Shown: positions 21,215 through 34,425, counted from the stretch's first letter. The stretch is 64,000 nucleotides of DNA from Dasypus novemcinctus (GCF_030445035.2 NC_092216.1:16555405-16619404), one strand, 5' to 3'. A program made the numbers and translations. Notes: generated by a model from the sequence alone, not told the origin.

Positions 21215-22330
21215 AGAGTTCATCTCATGAAATGTCTGTTTCTTGCTAGAAACTACTAACAGTAAGATATTTTCTTGAGCTTCACCCTTCCTATCAGAAA
21301 AGTCTGCCCACGGCAAATGTAGTGTACATGTTTCCCCCTGCCAGTGTGGACACTGTCTTCTTGTAGGTGTTGCTTGTTTGTTAGTTTGGAGCTTCCAAGG
21401 AGGTAGAATCCTCTCTCTTCTGAGTTTGAAGCTGCAGGCCTTTGCCCTGCAGCTCTCTGCCTCTGTAATTTCTTATATTTCTTTCATTGTCTCAGGCTTT
21501 TTTGCCTGGATGACAAATTCTGGGAAAAGGGGTATGTCAGAGAAAACTTTCTCAAGTCAGTCTTCACCAACTGAAACAGAGACTGATCTCCACCCAATGG
21601 TAACATATTAGCTCCAACATGCCTTGGGGAGAGAATCAGCAAGGCCACTAAATATCTCCTCGGAAGCCTTGAGGAAGCTCAGTATCATCATGTCTCTACT
21701 GCATCCACCCCAGTCTAGGGCAGATTTAAACAATAATTGCCACTACTCTGGTTCTGTCATACTGAAGCAATGCTGTCTCAGATCTCAAACCCCAGTGATC
21801 CAAAATCTCTAATCAAACGATTAGATAGTTCAGTGGTTAGTGTTGCCTACTTCTGTTCTTAGGGAAGAGGAATTTTATGTCTCTTGCTATCACCAGTAGC
21901 ACTCCAGGGGCTGAGCCTCCTAGTGTCCTGCCAAAAGAGGAGGATGCATGCCAGGAGTCACCACACCTGGAAAAAGGAGATCGATAATTATTCTTCTCTG
22001 GGTTTCATTTTAATATTTTAGGAAGACAAAGAGGATTCTACACCAAAAATGATAAAACTGGCTTTTAAAACTTACCTACATGTGCCTTTGAGTTACTCTC
22101 TAACATACTTTCATTTCACCAACAAGAACTTCCTTTAGCAATTTTGTAGTATAGGTCTCCCGTATTTTTTTTTATTTTATAGCAGAATATATTATTTTGT
22201 CCTTCAGCCATGGAAGATAGTTTTGCCAGTTGTAGAATTCTTGGTTGACATTTTATTCTCTTTCAGCATTTTAAATATTCTATCCTGCTGTCTCTGGATT
22301 CCCCCATTTCTGATGAGACATTGGCAATTA
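21215..22330 (-). mobile_element. Old L1 5' UTR/ORF1-side fragment, right of the L1-A insertion
   Basis: Continuation of 8315-9741 on the minus strand. 22180-22310 resembles L1M-type 5' sequence ('ttcagcattttaaatattc...tgctgtctctgg' on the plus strand). No open frames of note; the two ~70-codon plus-strand frames are chance. Confidence 0.5.
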
Positions 22331-22885
22331 TAAGTCAATTACAAGGGTAATCCAGCTTGATATCACCTCTACTGAATGTATAAAACTATTAGATAGCAAA
22401 TCAGCAAGGAAATAAAAGACTTGAATATCCCAAGTAGACAAAAAAGACATTTATAGAACATGTCACCCAACGCCAGCATATTCTCCTCCTTCTCAAGTTT
22501 ACCTTTAACTTTCCAGGTTAAGCCATGTATTATTCCATATTCATCTCAAAATTTTTTTTTAATGTAAATCATCAGACTAGGCAAATTTATAACTATAATG
22601 GAAAATCTTTGAAAATCAATAGCAAGGAAACTGAAAACTTCAATAATATGTAAAAATTAACACATGTTAAAGCAAGAATCAATAAATCCCAAAGGAGATT
22701 AGGAAATACATAAGATTAGTGATATAGTTCAATAAAATTGATTTGAAACTACAGAAAAATCAATATATTTATGGATATCTAATTTTCAAGAAGGTTGTCA
22801 AGTCATTTAATTGGGAATAACAATCTTTTCTATAAATGGTGCTACCAAAATAAAATAGGCATATGCAAAGTATGAAGTTAGGTTC
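22331..22885 (+). mobile_element. Old L1 ORF2 fragment, plus strand
   Basis: 22331-22490 resembles the ORF2 segment around 'cttgatatcacctctac...catttatagaacatgtcacc'. 22770-22880 resembles the late ORF2 stretch 'aatcttttctataaatggtg'. The parts are non-adjacent in a normal ORF2, so it is internally deleted. A T run lies at 22553-22561. Confidence 0.55.
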
Positions 22886-23380
22886 TGCCTGAGTCAAGAT
22901 TGCAAAGTAAGAAATTAAGGATTCCCTCATCCACATTGAAGCTTTGAAAAACCAAGAGTAGAAGAAACATGTTTTCCAAACCCCAGAAAATAAAGAATTT
23001 CTATAACAGGTTGAGTACTGAATCAAAAGAAAGTCCATTTATAAGCAGGAGGACTGATGGTCTGGTTGGCATGTCCTCATCCCATAACCATTTTGGCAAG
23101 AAAACAGCCAGTATTCCCATTTGGATCCTTGGTTCCAGATGGAGCAAAGTAACCCTCATGCACATAATGGGACGAAATTTGTCTGGTGGTAACTTGAGGG
23201 ACTTGCTGTCCCAGAAGTTGCCTTGCATATGGAATATTGGTAGGACAGTCAAGTGGCCACCAGTGACAAGGGATTTCTGGCTACAGGACAGATAATGCAT
23301 TTTTTGATTTGGTACAATTATCAATATCCAGTAAAACAGCTTTTTTATCTCCTCCAGAGAAATTGCACCCATTCCACTGT
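22886..23380. other. Unassigned, possibly L1 5' UTR
   Basis: The segment begins with 'tgcctgagtcaagattgcaa', which looks like the start of an old L1 5' UTR, and has chance open frames on both strands (22969-23295 plus, 23001-23456 minus). No protein family is recognisable in either. Confidence 0.3.
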
Positions 23381-23940
23381 AACCCCCTCTCCCACAGCCC
23401 TTTACCACCTCTAATATTATCTCTTTGAAATTTGTTCTATGCTTTCCATAACTCAATAAAATCTTTTTGTGTCAATCTTACTTCAACTTGATGTCTCGAA
23501 GGCTCATCCATATGCTACCATGCTTCAGAACATCATTCCCTTTAATTGCTGAGTTATAGTGTATTGTGGGGATATACCATATATTGTTTATCCATTGTTT
23601 ATTATATATCCATTCATCTGTAACTTCCACATTTTGGTTATTGTTAGTAATATTGTCAGTAACTTTAATTTACTAACATGTTATTGAGGACCTTACTTTT
23701 AACTACTTGATGCATATAACAAGAAATTGGATCACCAGGTCGTATATTAATCACACACTTGATTTTCTGAGGAAATGCTACACTGTTTTACACAGCTACT
23801 ACACCATTTTATAGTCTTACAAACAAAAAAATGAATGTTCTTATTTCTCCATATCCTCTCCTACATTTCTAATTTTCTAATTTTTTATAGTACCCATTTC
23901 AGTGAGTATGTAATGCTATGTCATTGTTTTTTTTTCTTTT
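23381..23940 (-). mobile_element. Old L1 3' UTR/ORF2-end fragment
   Basis: Complementary to the L1 3' region (phrases around 'aaggctcatccatatgctac' and 'ttatccattgtttattatat'). Interrupted at its right edge by a younger L1 3' end in the same orientation. Confidence 0.6.
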
Positions 23941-24600
23941 TCTTTTTCTTTTTTTTCTTTTAAATGTTACATTAAAAAATATGAGGTCACCATATATTGA
24001 GGGTATATCCCACATCAGCAACCTCTTCCATCATCATGGCACACTCACTGCACCTGAATACATTTTGGAGCACTGCTGCACCATGTGGACAGTGGTCTAC
24101 ATCGTAGTCTACACTCACCCCATTCCACCCAGTGGACTATGGCAGGACAAGCAAGGTCCAGAATCTGTCCCTGCTGCACCACCTGGGACAACTCCAAATC
24201 CTGAAAATGCACCCACATCATATCTCTTCTTCCCTCTCCCTACCATCAGTAGATACCGTGGCCAATTTCTCCAAATCAATATTACAGTTTCTTCCCTTAC
24301 TATTCACAATAGTTCCCTAACAGAACACCAATAATTGCACTCTAGTCTACACTCTATTTATCCATCCTGTGGGCCCTCGTATGGTTAAGTCCAGTCCCTC
24401 TCTACATCAAGAGAGGGCTTAGATTCCACATGGATGAGAATGCAATTCTCCTGCATGCAGTTGTAGGCACTCTTGGCTCCCTGGTGTGGTGATTGATCTT
24501 CTTCACCTCCCTGTTAGCTGGCCAGATGATAGGAATTGCAAGTCTGCTGTTGTTCAGGGCCTGGCTGGCCCATAAAAATATGCTCAATATCAGAAACTAT
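23941..24600 (-). mobile_element. 5'-truncated L1 3' end (younger family)
   Basis: Reverse complement of the last ~650 bp of the L1-A 3' UTR (20430-21060): the poly(A) end appears as the T-rich run at 23925-23960, then 'cagcaacctcttccatcatc', then the C/T-rich block at 24225-24245, ending near the piece equivalent to 20575 ('ccaccacaccatggagcc'). Confidence 0.85.
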
Positions 24601-24690
24601 TAGATCCTTGCAAATCAAAAGCACAATGTGTATACAAACTGTATGCGCAGTTTGGAATTTGTTCATCTTCTTTTTGAAATGTCTTAAAAT

Positions 24691-24879
24691 ATTTTGCCCA
24701 TTTTTTTTTTAAAGATTTATTTATTTATTTAATTCCTCCCCCTCCCCTGGTTGTCTGTTCTCTGTGTCTATTTGCTGCGTCTTGTTTCTTTGTCTGCTTC
24801 TGTTGTCATCAGCAGCACGGGAAGTGTGGGCGGCGCCATTCCTGGGCAGGCTGCACTTTCTTTTGCGCTATTTTGCCCA
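24691..24879. repeat. Target-site duplications of the SINE
   Basis: ATTTTGCCCA is found at 24691-24700 and again at 24870-24879, exactly flanking the SINE. This interval gives the outer limits of the insertion. Confidence 0.85.
24701..24869 (-). mobile_element. DAS-type SINE, 5'-truncated
   Basis: On the plus strand it begins with ten T (the tail), then A/T-rich 'atttatttatttatttaatt', then a CT/GT-rich body with 'ggttgtctgttctctgtgtc' and 'gggcggcgccattcctgggc', and stops at 'ttttgcgcta'. The body matches my recollection of the armadillo DAS-III consensus. The tRNA-derived 5' head (A and B boxes) would lie to the right and is missing, so the copy is 5'-truncated. Non-autonomous; uses L1 enzymes. 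This is the best lineage marker in the window. Confidence 0.8.
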
Positions 24880-25300
24880 ATTTTTAAATGAGTTGTCTTC
24901 CTGTTGTTAAGTTGCTGATTTTTATATATTGTGGATATTAAACTCTTATGGACTATATGATTTCCCAATATATTCTCCCATTGAATAGGCTATGTTTTTA
25001 CTTTTATGATAAAGTCCTTTGATGCACAGTATTTTAAATTTTGTTGAGGTCATATATATTCATTTTTCCTTTTGTTTGTCTTTTTAATGTTTAGTAAAGA
25101 AACCATTGCCTTAAACAAGCTTTCTTATTCTTTCTTCTTGGGGTTCTAATGTTCTGGTTCTTATATTTTGGGTCTTCAAACAATTCTTATTCTATTTTTG
25201 TATATAGTATAAGGAAGGGGTTCATTTTCATTCCTTTGTTCATGAATATCCAATTTTCCAAGTACTATGTGTTGAAGAGACAACTCTATACCAATTGAGT

Positions 25301-26840
25301 GGATTTCCCACCCTTGTTCAAATGAGATGACATAAAAGTAGGGGTTAGTTTCTGAACAGTCAATTTATTTCTCTGGGCTATATATCCTTCCCTCTGCTTG
25401 TATGATGGTATTTTGATTCCTATTTCCCCTTTATTTATTAAAGAAGTTGTACAATCATGTGTAATACTTAGAATTCCCATACCACTCCCCTACCACCTTG
25501 CCTTATTGTGGAATATTTGTTATAATTTGAAAGCATATTCTGAAAACTTTACTGCAAGCTATAACCTACAGCTTACATTTGGTGCATTTTTCCCATAAAA
25601 CACCCTATTATTGCCACCATGTATTAGTATTATATATTTGTTTTAGCTCATGAGAGAATGTTCTCATATATATATATATTCAGCCAAAGTTCATCATCAA
25701 CCATACGGTTCACTGTGTTATACAGCCTCAAGCCTGGAATAACCTATAATAACCTATCCAAAGTCTGCACTCAGTGGTGCCTGGTGTCATGCTTCTGTCA
25801 TTACCTCAGGAAATTTTAGAGCATTTTCCTTACTTAATCAGAAAAAAAAAATCCTATCCCATACTCTCTTACTCCCTTATAACTCACTACTGTTGACTCT
25901 TAACATTGATATAATAGTTTTTTGCTATTGCTGCAAATATATTACAATATTACAGTTACTATAGTCCATAAGTTACATTAATTGTATTTTTCATGCAGTA
26001 CCATATTCTTAACAGCTTGTAATAGTGGCATGTATGTGTTCTATTTCATAGAAGAACATTCTTGGACTTGTGCTATTAACCAAATCCTCATCCACCACTG
26101 AGTTCTCTGTGTTAGTTCCTAGATTACTCTCTAGTTTTCTTTCAATTGGCATTTATATCCCTTGACTACCCTTTGAGCCACAATCACATTTACGAATCAG
26201 CAGTGATAGTTATAATCACTGTACATTACCATCAACTCTATCCATTGTCACACATTTACAGTCAACCTTATTAAAAATTCAACATACATTATCAACTCAC
26301 CCTTCTCAACCCTTATCTTCTAGTAACCTCTACCTTAGATTTTAACTCCATAAGTTTAATCCTTGTATTTAATTTATATTAATTAGACCATACGTCATTT
26401 GTTCTTTTATGTCTGATTTGCTTCACTCAATATGATTACGGTTCATCCATATTATTATTGGTGTCCTGACTCCATTTCTTCTTACAGGTGAATAGTTTTC
26501 CATCATATGCCTATACCACAATTCATTTACTCATTCATTGGTTGATGGACACTTGGCTTGCTTCATTCATTTAGCAATTGTGAATAATGCCACTGCAAAT
26601 ATTGGTGTACAAATAGCTCACTACACTGCTTCCAGTTTTCCTGAATATAATCCCAATAGTGAGGCAGTTTGACCATATGGCAGTTCTGCATTTAGCTTCC
26701 TGAGGAACCACCAAACTGTCTTCCACAGAGGCTGCACCATTGTACATCCCTAGCAAGAATGAGTGTTCCTATTGCTCTACATCATCTCCAGCACTGTAGT
26801 TCTCTGTTTCTTCAATAATGGTCATTCTATATGTTCTGAA
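25301..26840 (-). mobile_element. Old L1 3' UTR and ORF2-end fragments
   Basis: 25430-26160 is the 3' UTR type that begins 'agaagttgtacaatcatgtg'. 26380-26830 is complementary to the end of ORF2 ('ctgcaccattgtacatcccta' region, and 'cagttctgcatttagcttcctg'). Internal (TA)n at 25665-25678. No open frames of interest. Confidence 0.65.
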
Positions 26841-29384
26841 TGATAATTTTGTAGTTTTTCCCCTATTTTTCAATTTGAAAAGTTGTAAATTAAGTAAACA
26901 ATCATGTACAATTTACAGGATTCCCATACTTTTCCCCAAGAGCACCTTACATTGTTGTGACACTTTTATTACAAATGACTCAAGAACAGCTTCAAAATAT
27001 TACCATCTCTATAGTTCATAGCTTATATTTGGTGTATTTCCACACAAAACATCCTACTATAAATGCCATGTAATCATACTGAATGTTTGTTATAGTTCAT
27101 GAAAGATTGTTTTCATATTTTTACTCTTAACCTCAAGGTTCATTGTTTTGTACAGTACCTTGTATTATCCAGTCCATCCAAAGTAGACATACACTCAGTG
27201 GCTCTCAGTACCATCACGGACCGTTCCTATTATTAACACAGAATGTTTTCCTTACTCCAAAAGGAAAACTCCTATATCATCTTACACTCCTCATCATTGA
27301 CTCTTAGCATTGATTTAGTACCTTCTTTACCAATGGTGTAAAAATATTACAAAACTACTCTTAATTTTATACATTACATGACATGCATTTTTCGAATATA
27401 TGTCCATTTTCTTAACACCCTGAAACAGAGGAACACACTTGTATTTGTACTGTTAACCACAATCATCCTTCACCCCTCAAGTCATGTTTCATAGTCCCTG
27501 AATTATTCTCTAGCTTCCATTCAATTGATGGTAACCTTCATAGACTAGCACTTTCAGCCAAAATCACATACACTTTATCACATTGAGATGTTTCCTTCTA
27601 TTCCCATCTTTGAAGTGTTTTTCTATAAATAAAGGGCCCTATATTTTGTCAAGTTCGTTTATTGCCTCAATCAAAAGGATCATGTGATTTTTCTTCTTCA
27701 GTTTTTTAATGTGCTGAATTACACTGCTTGATTTTCTTTGTGGTAAACCACCCTTGCAAGCCTGGGATAAAATCCAGTTGATCACTATGACCAGTCCTTC
27801 TATTATGCTGCTGGATTCTATTGGTAATAAATTGGGTAGGATTTTTGCATCTGTATTTATTTGGGAAATGAATATGTAATTTTCTTTTATCATAATATCT
27901 TTATCTGGCTTTGGCATTAGGATGATTGTTGGATTCCTAGATTGAGTTTGGTAGCATTACCTTTATTGAATGTTGGGAGAAGACTTAGAGCAAGATTGTA
28001 TAAAATAATCTTTGAAAGTTTGCTAGGATTCAGCTTTGGGGCCATTTGGTCATTTGCCTTTTATTTTTTGATATTTTTTATGACTTTCAATCTGTTTATT
28101 TGTGAATTTTTTAAGTCATGTATTATCTTCTAGAGTCAGTGTAGGTTGTTCATGCCTTTCTGGGGACATGTCCATTTCATCTACAGTGTCTAGTTTGTTG
28201 GCATACATTGTTTGTAGTACCCTTTTAGGTCTTTTTACTTCTGTGGAGTAATAATGTCCTACCACTCATTTCTGTTTTTATTTATTTGCATCTTGTCTTT
28301 TTGTCAGTCAAGCTAATGATTTGTCAATTTTGTTAATCTTTCAAAGACCCAACAACAGTTTTGTTGATCCTCTCTATTGTTTTGTTGTTGTTGTTGTTCT
28401 CGATTTCATTTATTTCTGCTTAATTTTTGTGTTCTTCTGTTTACTTTGGGATTAGTCTACTATTAATTTTCTGTAACCCTCCAGGTGTGTTGTTAGGTCT
28501 TTAATTTTAACTACATATTCCTTTTATAATGTAGGCACTTAGCTTAGCAAATTTTCCTCTCAGCACAGCCTTTCCTACATCCCATAAATTTTGCTATGTT
28601 GTCTTCCTCTTTTCATTCATCTTGATATACTTAATGATTTATCTTGCAATTCGTTCTTTGGCCAACTGGTTGTTTAAGACTGTGTTGTTTAACCCCCATA
28701 CCATTGTGCATTTTCCAGGCCTCTACCAGTTACTGATTTCTAGCTTCATCAGAGAAAGTGCTTTGAGCAATTTCAATATTTTTATATTTATTGAATCCTG
28801 TTTTGTTATCCAACATAAAAATCCATGGGCATTTGATAAAATGTGTGTACTGTTTTTTTGGGGTACATTGTTCTGTAGATATCTGTTAGGTGTAGTTTAT
28901 TTATCAAATTACTCGATTTCTCTATTTCCTTCATGATATTCTGTGTTGTGTGGTCTATTTATTGATATGAACACTGTATTGAAATCTCCCATTATGATTG
29001 TAGAGAAATCTCTTTCACTCTTCACTTGGCCAGCATTTGTCTTATGAATTTTGGCACTCTGGTTAGGTGCATAGATATATATGGTAGATATTTCTTCTTG
29101 TTAGATTGCCCTTTTAAATAATATATAATGTCCTTCTTTGGCTCTTATAACAGCTTTGCATTTAAAAGCTATTTTGTCTGATATTTTTTGTTTACTGTTG
29201 CATGAAAGAACTTTTTCTAGTCTTTCTCTTCCAAAGTATTTGTATCCTTGGGTCTAAGATAAGTTTCTTGTAGACAGCATATAGATGGTTCATTTTTTAA
29301 ACCAATTCTACCAGGATGCATGTTCTGATTGGGGATTTTAATCCATTAACAATTTAATATTATTACTGTAAAAACAATACTTTA
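26841..29384 (-). mobile_element. Old L1: 3' UTR then partial ORF2
   Basis: 26860-27600 is the same 3' UTR type again. 27610-29370 is complementary to ORF2 from the reverse transcriptase (equivalent of the 'KAFDKIQ' segment near 27640-27700; minus-strand frame 27639-27917) to the endonuclease region (29250-29350). Stops are frequent. The C-terminal third of ORF2 is absent between the two parts. Confidence 0.7.
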
Positions 29385-32300
29385 TCCATTTTTCTCATAT
29401 TATACATTTTATTTTTTAAAAAGTTTTAGAGTACAGAAAAGTTTCATGAAAAATATAGGGGATTCCCATATACTCCACTTCTACTTCACATTTTTCCCTA
29501 TTAATAATACCTTACATCAATTGATAAGCAAATATTGAAACATTGCTACTAACTAAAGTCTATAATTTACTTTATGGTTTACAATTTGCAGTGTACAATT
29601 TTATAAGTTTTGACAAAATGTAAATACCCTGTAACCATCATTGCAATGTAACACAGAACAATTCCAACACCCTCAAGCATGCCCTATATTCCAATTACTT
29701 TTCCCTTGCTCTCCTCTCAGCACTGTCTTTATATCAATGTTATAGGTTCTTCTATTACTACAATGATAATCTTTGGTCTATGGTTGCATTCCTCCCTTAT
29801 ATTCATTCATTCCTCAATCTTGAGGATATTTTCTCCCATTAAGTAGGCCTCCTTTTCACTTCCTTGACAAACTCCTTTGAAGCATAAGAGTTTACATTTT
29901 GAGGAGGTCCTTTTTATCTGTGTTTTCTTTCATTGCTTGTAATTTCAGTTTAAAATTTATAAAACCATTTTCTATTACAAGATCACATAGATGTTTCCCT
30001 ACATTATCTTCTAGCATCTGTGTAGTCTTGCTTCTTATATTTGGGTCTTTGATACATATGTAGTTAAGTTTTGTATAAGGCATGAGATATTGATCCTCTT
30101 TTATTATTTTGGGCATGGCTATCCAATTCTCCAAATACCAATTAGCTGATGACATTATTCTGCATCAGTTAGTGGGCTTAGTGGCTTATTGAATATCAGT
30201 TGGCCATATATGTATGGGTCTATATCTGAACTCTCAGTTTGGTTCCATTGGCCAGTATGTCCATCTTTTGCCAGTATCATGTGGTTTTGACCACTGCAGC
30301 TTTACAGTATGCTTTAAGTCAGGTGGAATGTTTCCTCCAATTTTGCTTTTCCTTTCAACTTGTTTTGGCTAATTTGAGGGTGACTTACCTATCCTTCCAA
30401 ATAAATTTGATAATTGTCTTATCCAGTTTGTAAAATGTGCTATTGGAACTTTAGTAGGATTGTGTTGAATGTGGAAATCATTTACATAAGACGACATCAT
30501 ACTGATATTTAGCCTTCCCATTCATTCACATGGAATATATTTCCATTTATTTCAATCTTCTTTGATTTCCTTTAGCAATGTAGTGTCATTTTCTATACAC
30601 AAGTCCTTAACATCAAGAGTTAAGTTTATTTTTTGATATACAATTATTTATTTGCTACTGTATATTAAATTTTTTCTTGATTTCCTACTCAGATTGCTCA
30701 TTTTCAAGGTAAAGAAATAATACTGAATTTTGTGTGTTAATCTTTTTTCCTGGCTACTTTGCCAAACTCATTTATGAGTTCTAGAAACTTTGTTGTAGAT
30801 TTTCCGGGACTTTCTAAGTATATAATTATGTCATCTGCAAATACTGAAAGTTTTACTTCTTCCTTTGGATTCACTTTATTTGTGAATTTGGATTCACTTT
30901 ACTGCTTTTTCTTGCCTGAGTGCTTGAACAAGTACTTTTAATGCAATGTTAAATAAGAGAGGTAACAATGGGCAACCTTGATCTTAGAGGGAAAGCCTTT
31001 AGCATTTCACCATTGAGTATGATGTGAAACGCTAAATGATATGCCCTTTAATATGCTGAGGAAATTTCCTTTTAATCCTGTCTTTAGATGTGCTTTTATC
31101 AAGAAAGGATGCTGTCTCTTGTCAAATTCCTTTTTTGCATCGATAAAGATGATAATGTGATTTTTCCTGCAGTCAAATGATATATTACATTAATTGATTT
31201 TGTTGAACCACTCTTAAATACCTGGGATAAAATTCACTTGATCCTGGTATCTAATTCAATTGATGTGTTATTGAATATGATAGCAAGTATTTTTTGAGGA
31301 TATTTGCATCTAAGTCCTTTAAAGAGATTGGTGTGTAGTTTTCTTTCCTAGTAGCATATCTATGTAGCTTTTATATAGGGTGATGTTGACACTATAGATT
31401 TAGATAGTGTTCCCTCCTCTTCTTTTTGAAAGAGTTTTAGCAGGATTGGTTTTAGTTCTTTCTGGAATGATTGGTAGAATTCATCTATGAAGGCAACTGA
31501 TCTTAGGTTCTTCTTATTGGAGAGGTTTCTGGTGATCAATTCAATTTTGTAACCCGTGATTTGTCTGATGAGTTCATCAATTTCTTCTTTCATCAAAGTA
31601 AGCTGCTTGTATATTTCCAGAAATTAGCCTATTTCATCTACATTGTTCACATTGTTGGCATTTAATTTTTCAAGTATGATGCTCTATTTCTGTGGAATCA
31701 GTGGTGATATCCACTTTTGTTGCTGACTTTATTTGCATCTTCTCTCTTTTTTTCATGTTTGTCTAGGTAAATGTTTGTCAATTTTATTAATCCTCTCAGA
31801 GAACCAGCTTTTGTTTCATTAATTCTAATTGTTTTTTATTCTCAGTTTCATTTGTTTGGATTCTAATCTTTGTTATTTCCTTCTTTCTTCTTGCTTTGGG
31901 ATTAGGTATTTTTTTTCCCCCCTCTAAGTGTGTAGCAAGGTTCTTGATATTAGATATTTTCTATTTTTTCATCTCAGCATTTAGGGTATAAATTTCCCTT
32001 TCAGCACTGATTTACCTGCATACCATTAGTTTTGATATGTTTTGTTTTCATTTTCACTTTTGTGAAGTAATTACTGATTCTCTTTAATTTCCTTCTTGAC
32101 TTACTGCTTATGTTAGAGTTTGCCTAGTCTAGTTTGGCCTATTCTAGTTCTCCATCCTTTTTAAATTTATAGCTGCATTCTATTGTGTTCAGAACAAGAT
32201 TTTTGTATAATTTCAATTTTCCTAAATTCACTGAGATTTTGTCTTATGACCCAGCATGTGATCTATCATGCAGAATGATCCATGAGCATTCAAGAAAAAT

Positions 32301-32870
32301 GTATAACCATTTGTTTTGTGATATAATCTTGTGTGTAAGTAAGTCAGGTCTAGTTTCTCTAACATACTATTCAAAGTATCTGATTTTTCATTTAGCATTG
32401 GTCCCAATATTCTGTCCAATGGTGATAATGGTGTATTGAGCTATGATTGTAGAGTCAACTATTTTTCATCTTAGTTTTCCCAATATTTGCATCATGTAAT
32501 TGGGGGTCCCTGGTTAGGTACATAAAAATTTAGGATTGTTCTTTCTCCTTGGTCGAGTACACATTTTATTAGCTTAGATTGTCTTGGTTTGTCTTTTACA
32601 ACTTTTTTGCATTTAAAATTTATTTTGTTCAATATTAATATAGATAAGCCTGCTCATTTTGGGTTAATATTTGTATATAATATTGTTTTCCATTCTTTTA
32701 CTTGCAACCTTCTTTTGTCCCCGATTGTAAGGTTAATTTCAAGTAGAAAGCATGTAGATGGGTCTTATTATCCTATCTATTCAGCCAACCTGTTCTTTGA
32801 TTGGAGAGATTAATCCATTAACATTCAGTGTTATTATACTATAAAGGCAGTACTTACTTTAGTCATTTTT
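29385..32870 (-). pseudogene. Old L1: 3' UTR plus near-complete ORF2, dead
   Basis: 29385-29825 is a 3' UTR copy. The rest reads as ORF2 from the C-terminal region at 29830 back to the ORF2 start near 32838 (plus-strand 'ttaacattcagtgttattat' is the complement of the ORF2 beginning). The minus frame 29892-30155 aligns with L1-B residues around '[20 protein letters not shown]' and '[14 protein letters not shown]'. Minus frames at 31360-31596 and 32228-32419 cover the finger and endonuclease parts. The Cys-rich C-terminal end is missing. Many stops and frameshifts show that it is an old copy of a relative of the young L1s. Confidence 0.75.
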
Positions 32871-33503
32871 CTTTAGGGTTATATGGGTCATAGTTTATTT
32901 TCATTTCTATTATCCTTTTAGTTAATCTTACCCATAATCTTCCTTTATACACTGTAGGAGTTTGAGATTATTTATGAATCCCTATAAGAGAAAGATATTG
33001 TCTGTAAACTAATCTATTCCTCTTGGTATGTTACCCTTTGATTATGTTAAATTCATTTGAGACATCTCTGGTTAGGTTACCTGTTGTGTTTGCTTTGAGG
33101 AACACAAACAGTTGTGAGTGAAAGGTTAGAATGATTTCACATACAAAGAGTAACCAAAACAAGAAAAAAAGGCAAGCGTAACCATACTATCACTTCCTGC
33201 AAGCTAAACCAACAAGTGTTTGAGAGATCTGTATGAAGAAAACCACTGTCAGCCTGGACTAAAGGGGACAGGGAGGAGAAGGATGGAAAGGAAAATGGCT
33301 TTCAGAGGAAAACTGGAAGCTGAGGTCTAGAATTAAGACATTTCCTTAGGCCATGAGATGACCCCCCCCCCATGTGAATGGAGAGGGTGATTTTCCCTCT
33401 AATTTTGATGACGGTAGCTGTTCCAGCCCACTCTTCACAGATTTTTTGAAGGACAGTCTACAGAGAGTTTGTTGCAGATTCCCTGGTGGTTGGGGAGAGT
33501 TAA
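32871..33503. other. Unassigned, possible L1 5'-side sequence
   Basis: No open frame with a recognisable family. It lies between the ORF2 start of one minus-strand L1 and a minisatellite. A C run (33361-33371) is present. The G-rich phrase 'ccctggtggttggggagagt' at 33481 looks like a leading, diverged minisatellite unit. Confidence 0.3.
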
Positions 33504-33795
33504 GTCACCACCCCACTTCTCTGATGTTGCCGGGCCTAATGCCTACAGGCAGGGGATTGGGGTCACTACCCTACTGCTCTGTGGGTTATGACCTCTTACC
33601 CATAGATTGGGAGAGTGAGGTGTCCACCCCACAGCTCTGAGCGGGTTGGACCTGTATGCCAGAGATTAGGGAGAATATTGACATCTCCTCACTCTAATAA
33701 GGGTGTTGAGACTGTATCCTGGAGATTGGCAAAGAGTGACTATCGCCCCAATATTATTGGAGGGTGATATTTGGAGCCCAGTCACCACCCAGATG
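33504..33795 (+). repeat. Imperfect 58-59 bp tandem repeat, about five units
   Basis: Units begin at 33504, 33562, 33621, 33680 and 33738, each with a 'gtcaccacccc'-like head, a mid 'tgctctg' and a 'agattgggagagt'-like tail. Spacing is 58, 59, 59 and 58 bp. Partial units seem to flank it (33446, 33781). Probably part of an old L1 5' UTR or an independent minisatellite. Confidence 0.8.
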
Positions 33796-34110
33796 CTTAA
33801 TGAGTGTGGAATAAAAATCATGGCCACTGGGCAAGCCTGTAGAAAGGGTGGGCCATCATGAGGCCCCAAGGAGTAGAAGAAACCATCATCTTATTATGAC
33901 GCTCAGATTTTGTTTCTGTCTGTTACTTCTACTGTGATTTCAGATGTGCTGTCTTCTATGTTTTTAAGTCTTTCCTCTATCTGATCAAATCTGCTGTTAA
34001 GTGCTTCTAGTGTATTTTTAGTTTCTTGCATCATGCTTCTCATCATCATCGGCTCTGTTATCTTTTTATGTATGTTTACAATTTCTTCTGTAGGCCATGC
34101 AGGTTTTCAA
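33796..34110 (-). mobile_element. Old L1 ORF1 fragment
   Basis: 33905-34110 read on the minus strand is the coiled-coil part of L1 ORF1 (the plus-strand run 'gatttcagatgtgctgtctt...ttctagtgtatttttagtttcttgcat' closely resembles 35600-35690). 33796-33900 is unassigned. Confidence 0.6.
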
Positions 34111-34425
34111 ACTGTTAGGGATCTGGGATGCATGTTTCCTTCCCAAATTATCCTTGTGAAAATGCAAATGTTTATTCTATATCTGTACCCTATTTGTTTA
34201 TTGGAAACATATAATTTGTCAAGCTCCACAGATCTAGAACCAGAGGTAATTAGGACCCAAGGAAAACTGTTCATGCAACTGATTTTATGTGACTTTTTAG
34301 GCAGTATTACCACTGAAATTATGTACAGATATTTGGAAAATTATAACATCTTTTGGGGATTCCCTAGGTGGAGTGTGGCAGTAGGAGATTATTTTTAATC
34401 CCAAAAGGAAAAATATTATGTGTGT
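34111..34425. other. Unassigned sequence
   Basis: No recognisable gene. Plus- and minus-strand chance frames (34033-34398, 34107-34313) do not resemble any family known to me. Confidence 0.3.

Larger units (their letters stand above)
24601..25300 (-). mobile_element. Old L1 3' UTR split by a SINE
   Basis: Minus-strand L1 3' sequence ('ttaagttgctgatttttata...attaaactcttatggac' on the plus strand) flanks both sides of the SINE at 24701-24869, with the SINE target-site duplication within it. 24960-25290 continues with L1 sequence of the type '...tttcccaatatattctccc'. Confidence 0.6.

Noticed and set aside
24701..24869. A tRNA gene
   Set aside because: The body is the 3' part of a SINE. The tRNA-related head with A and B boxes is not present.
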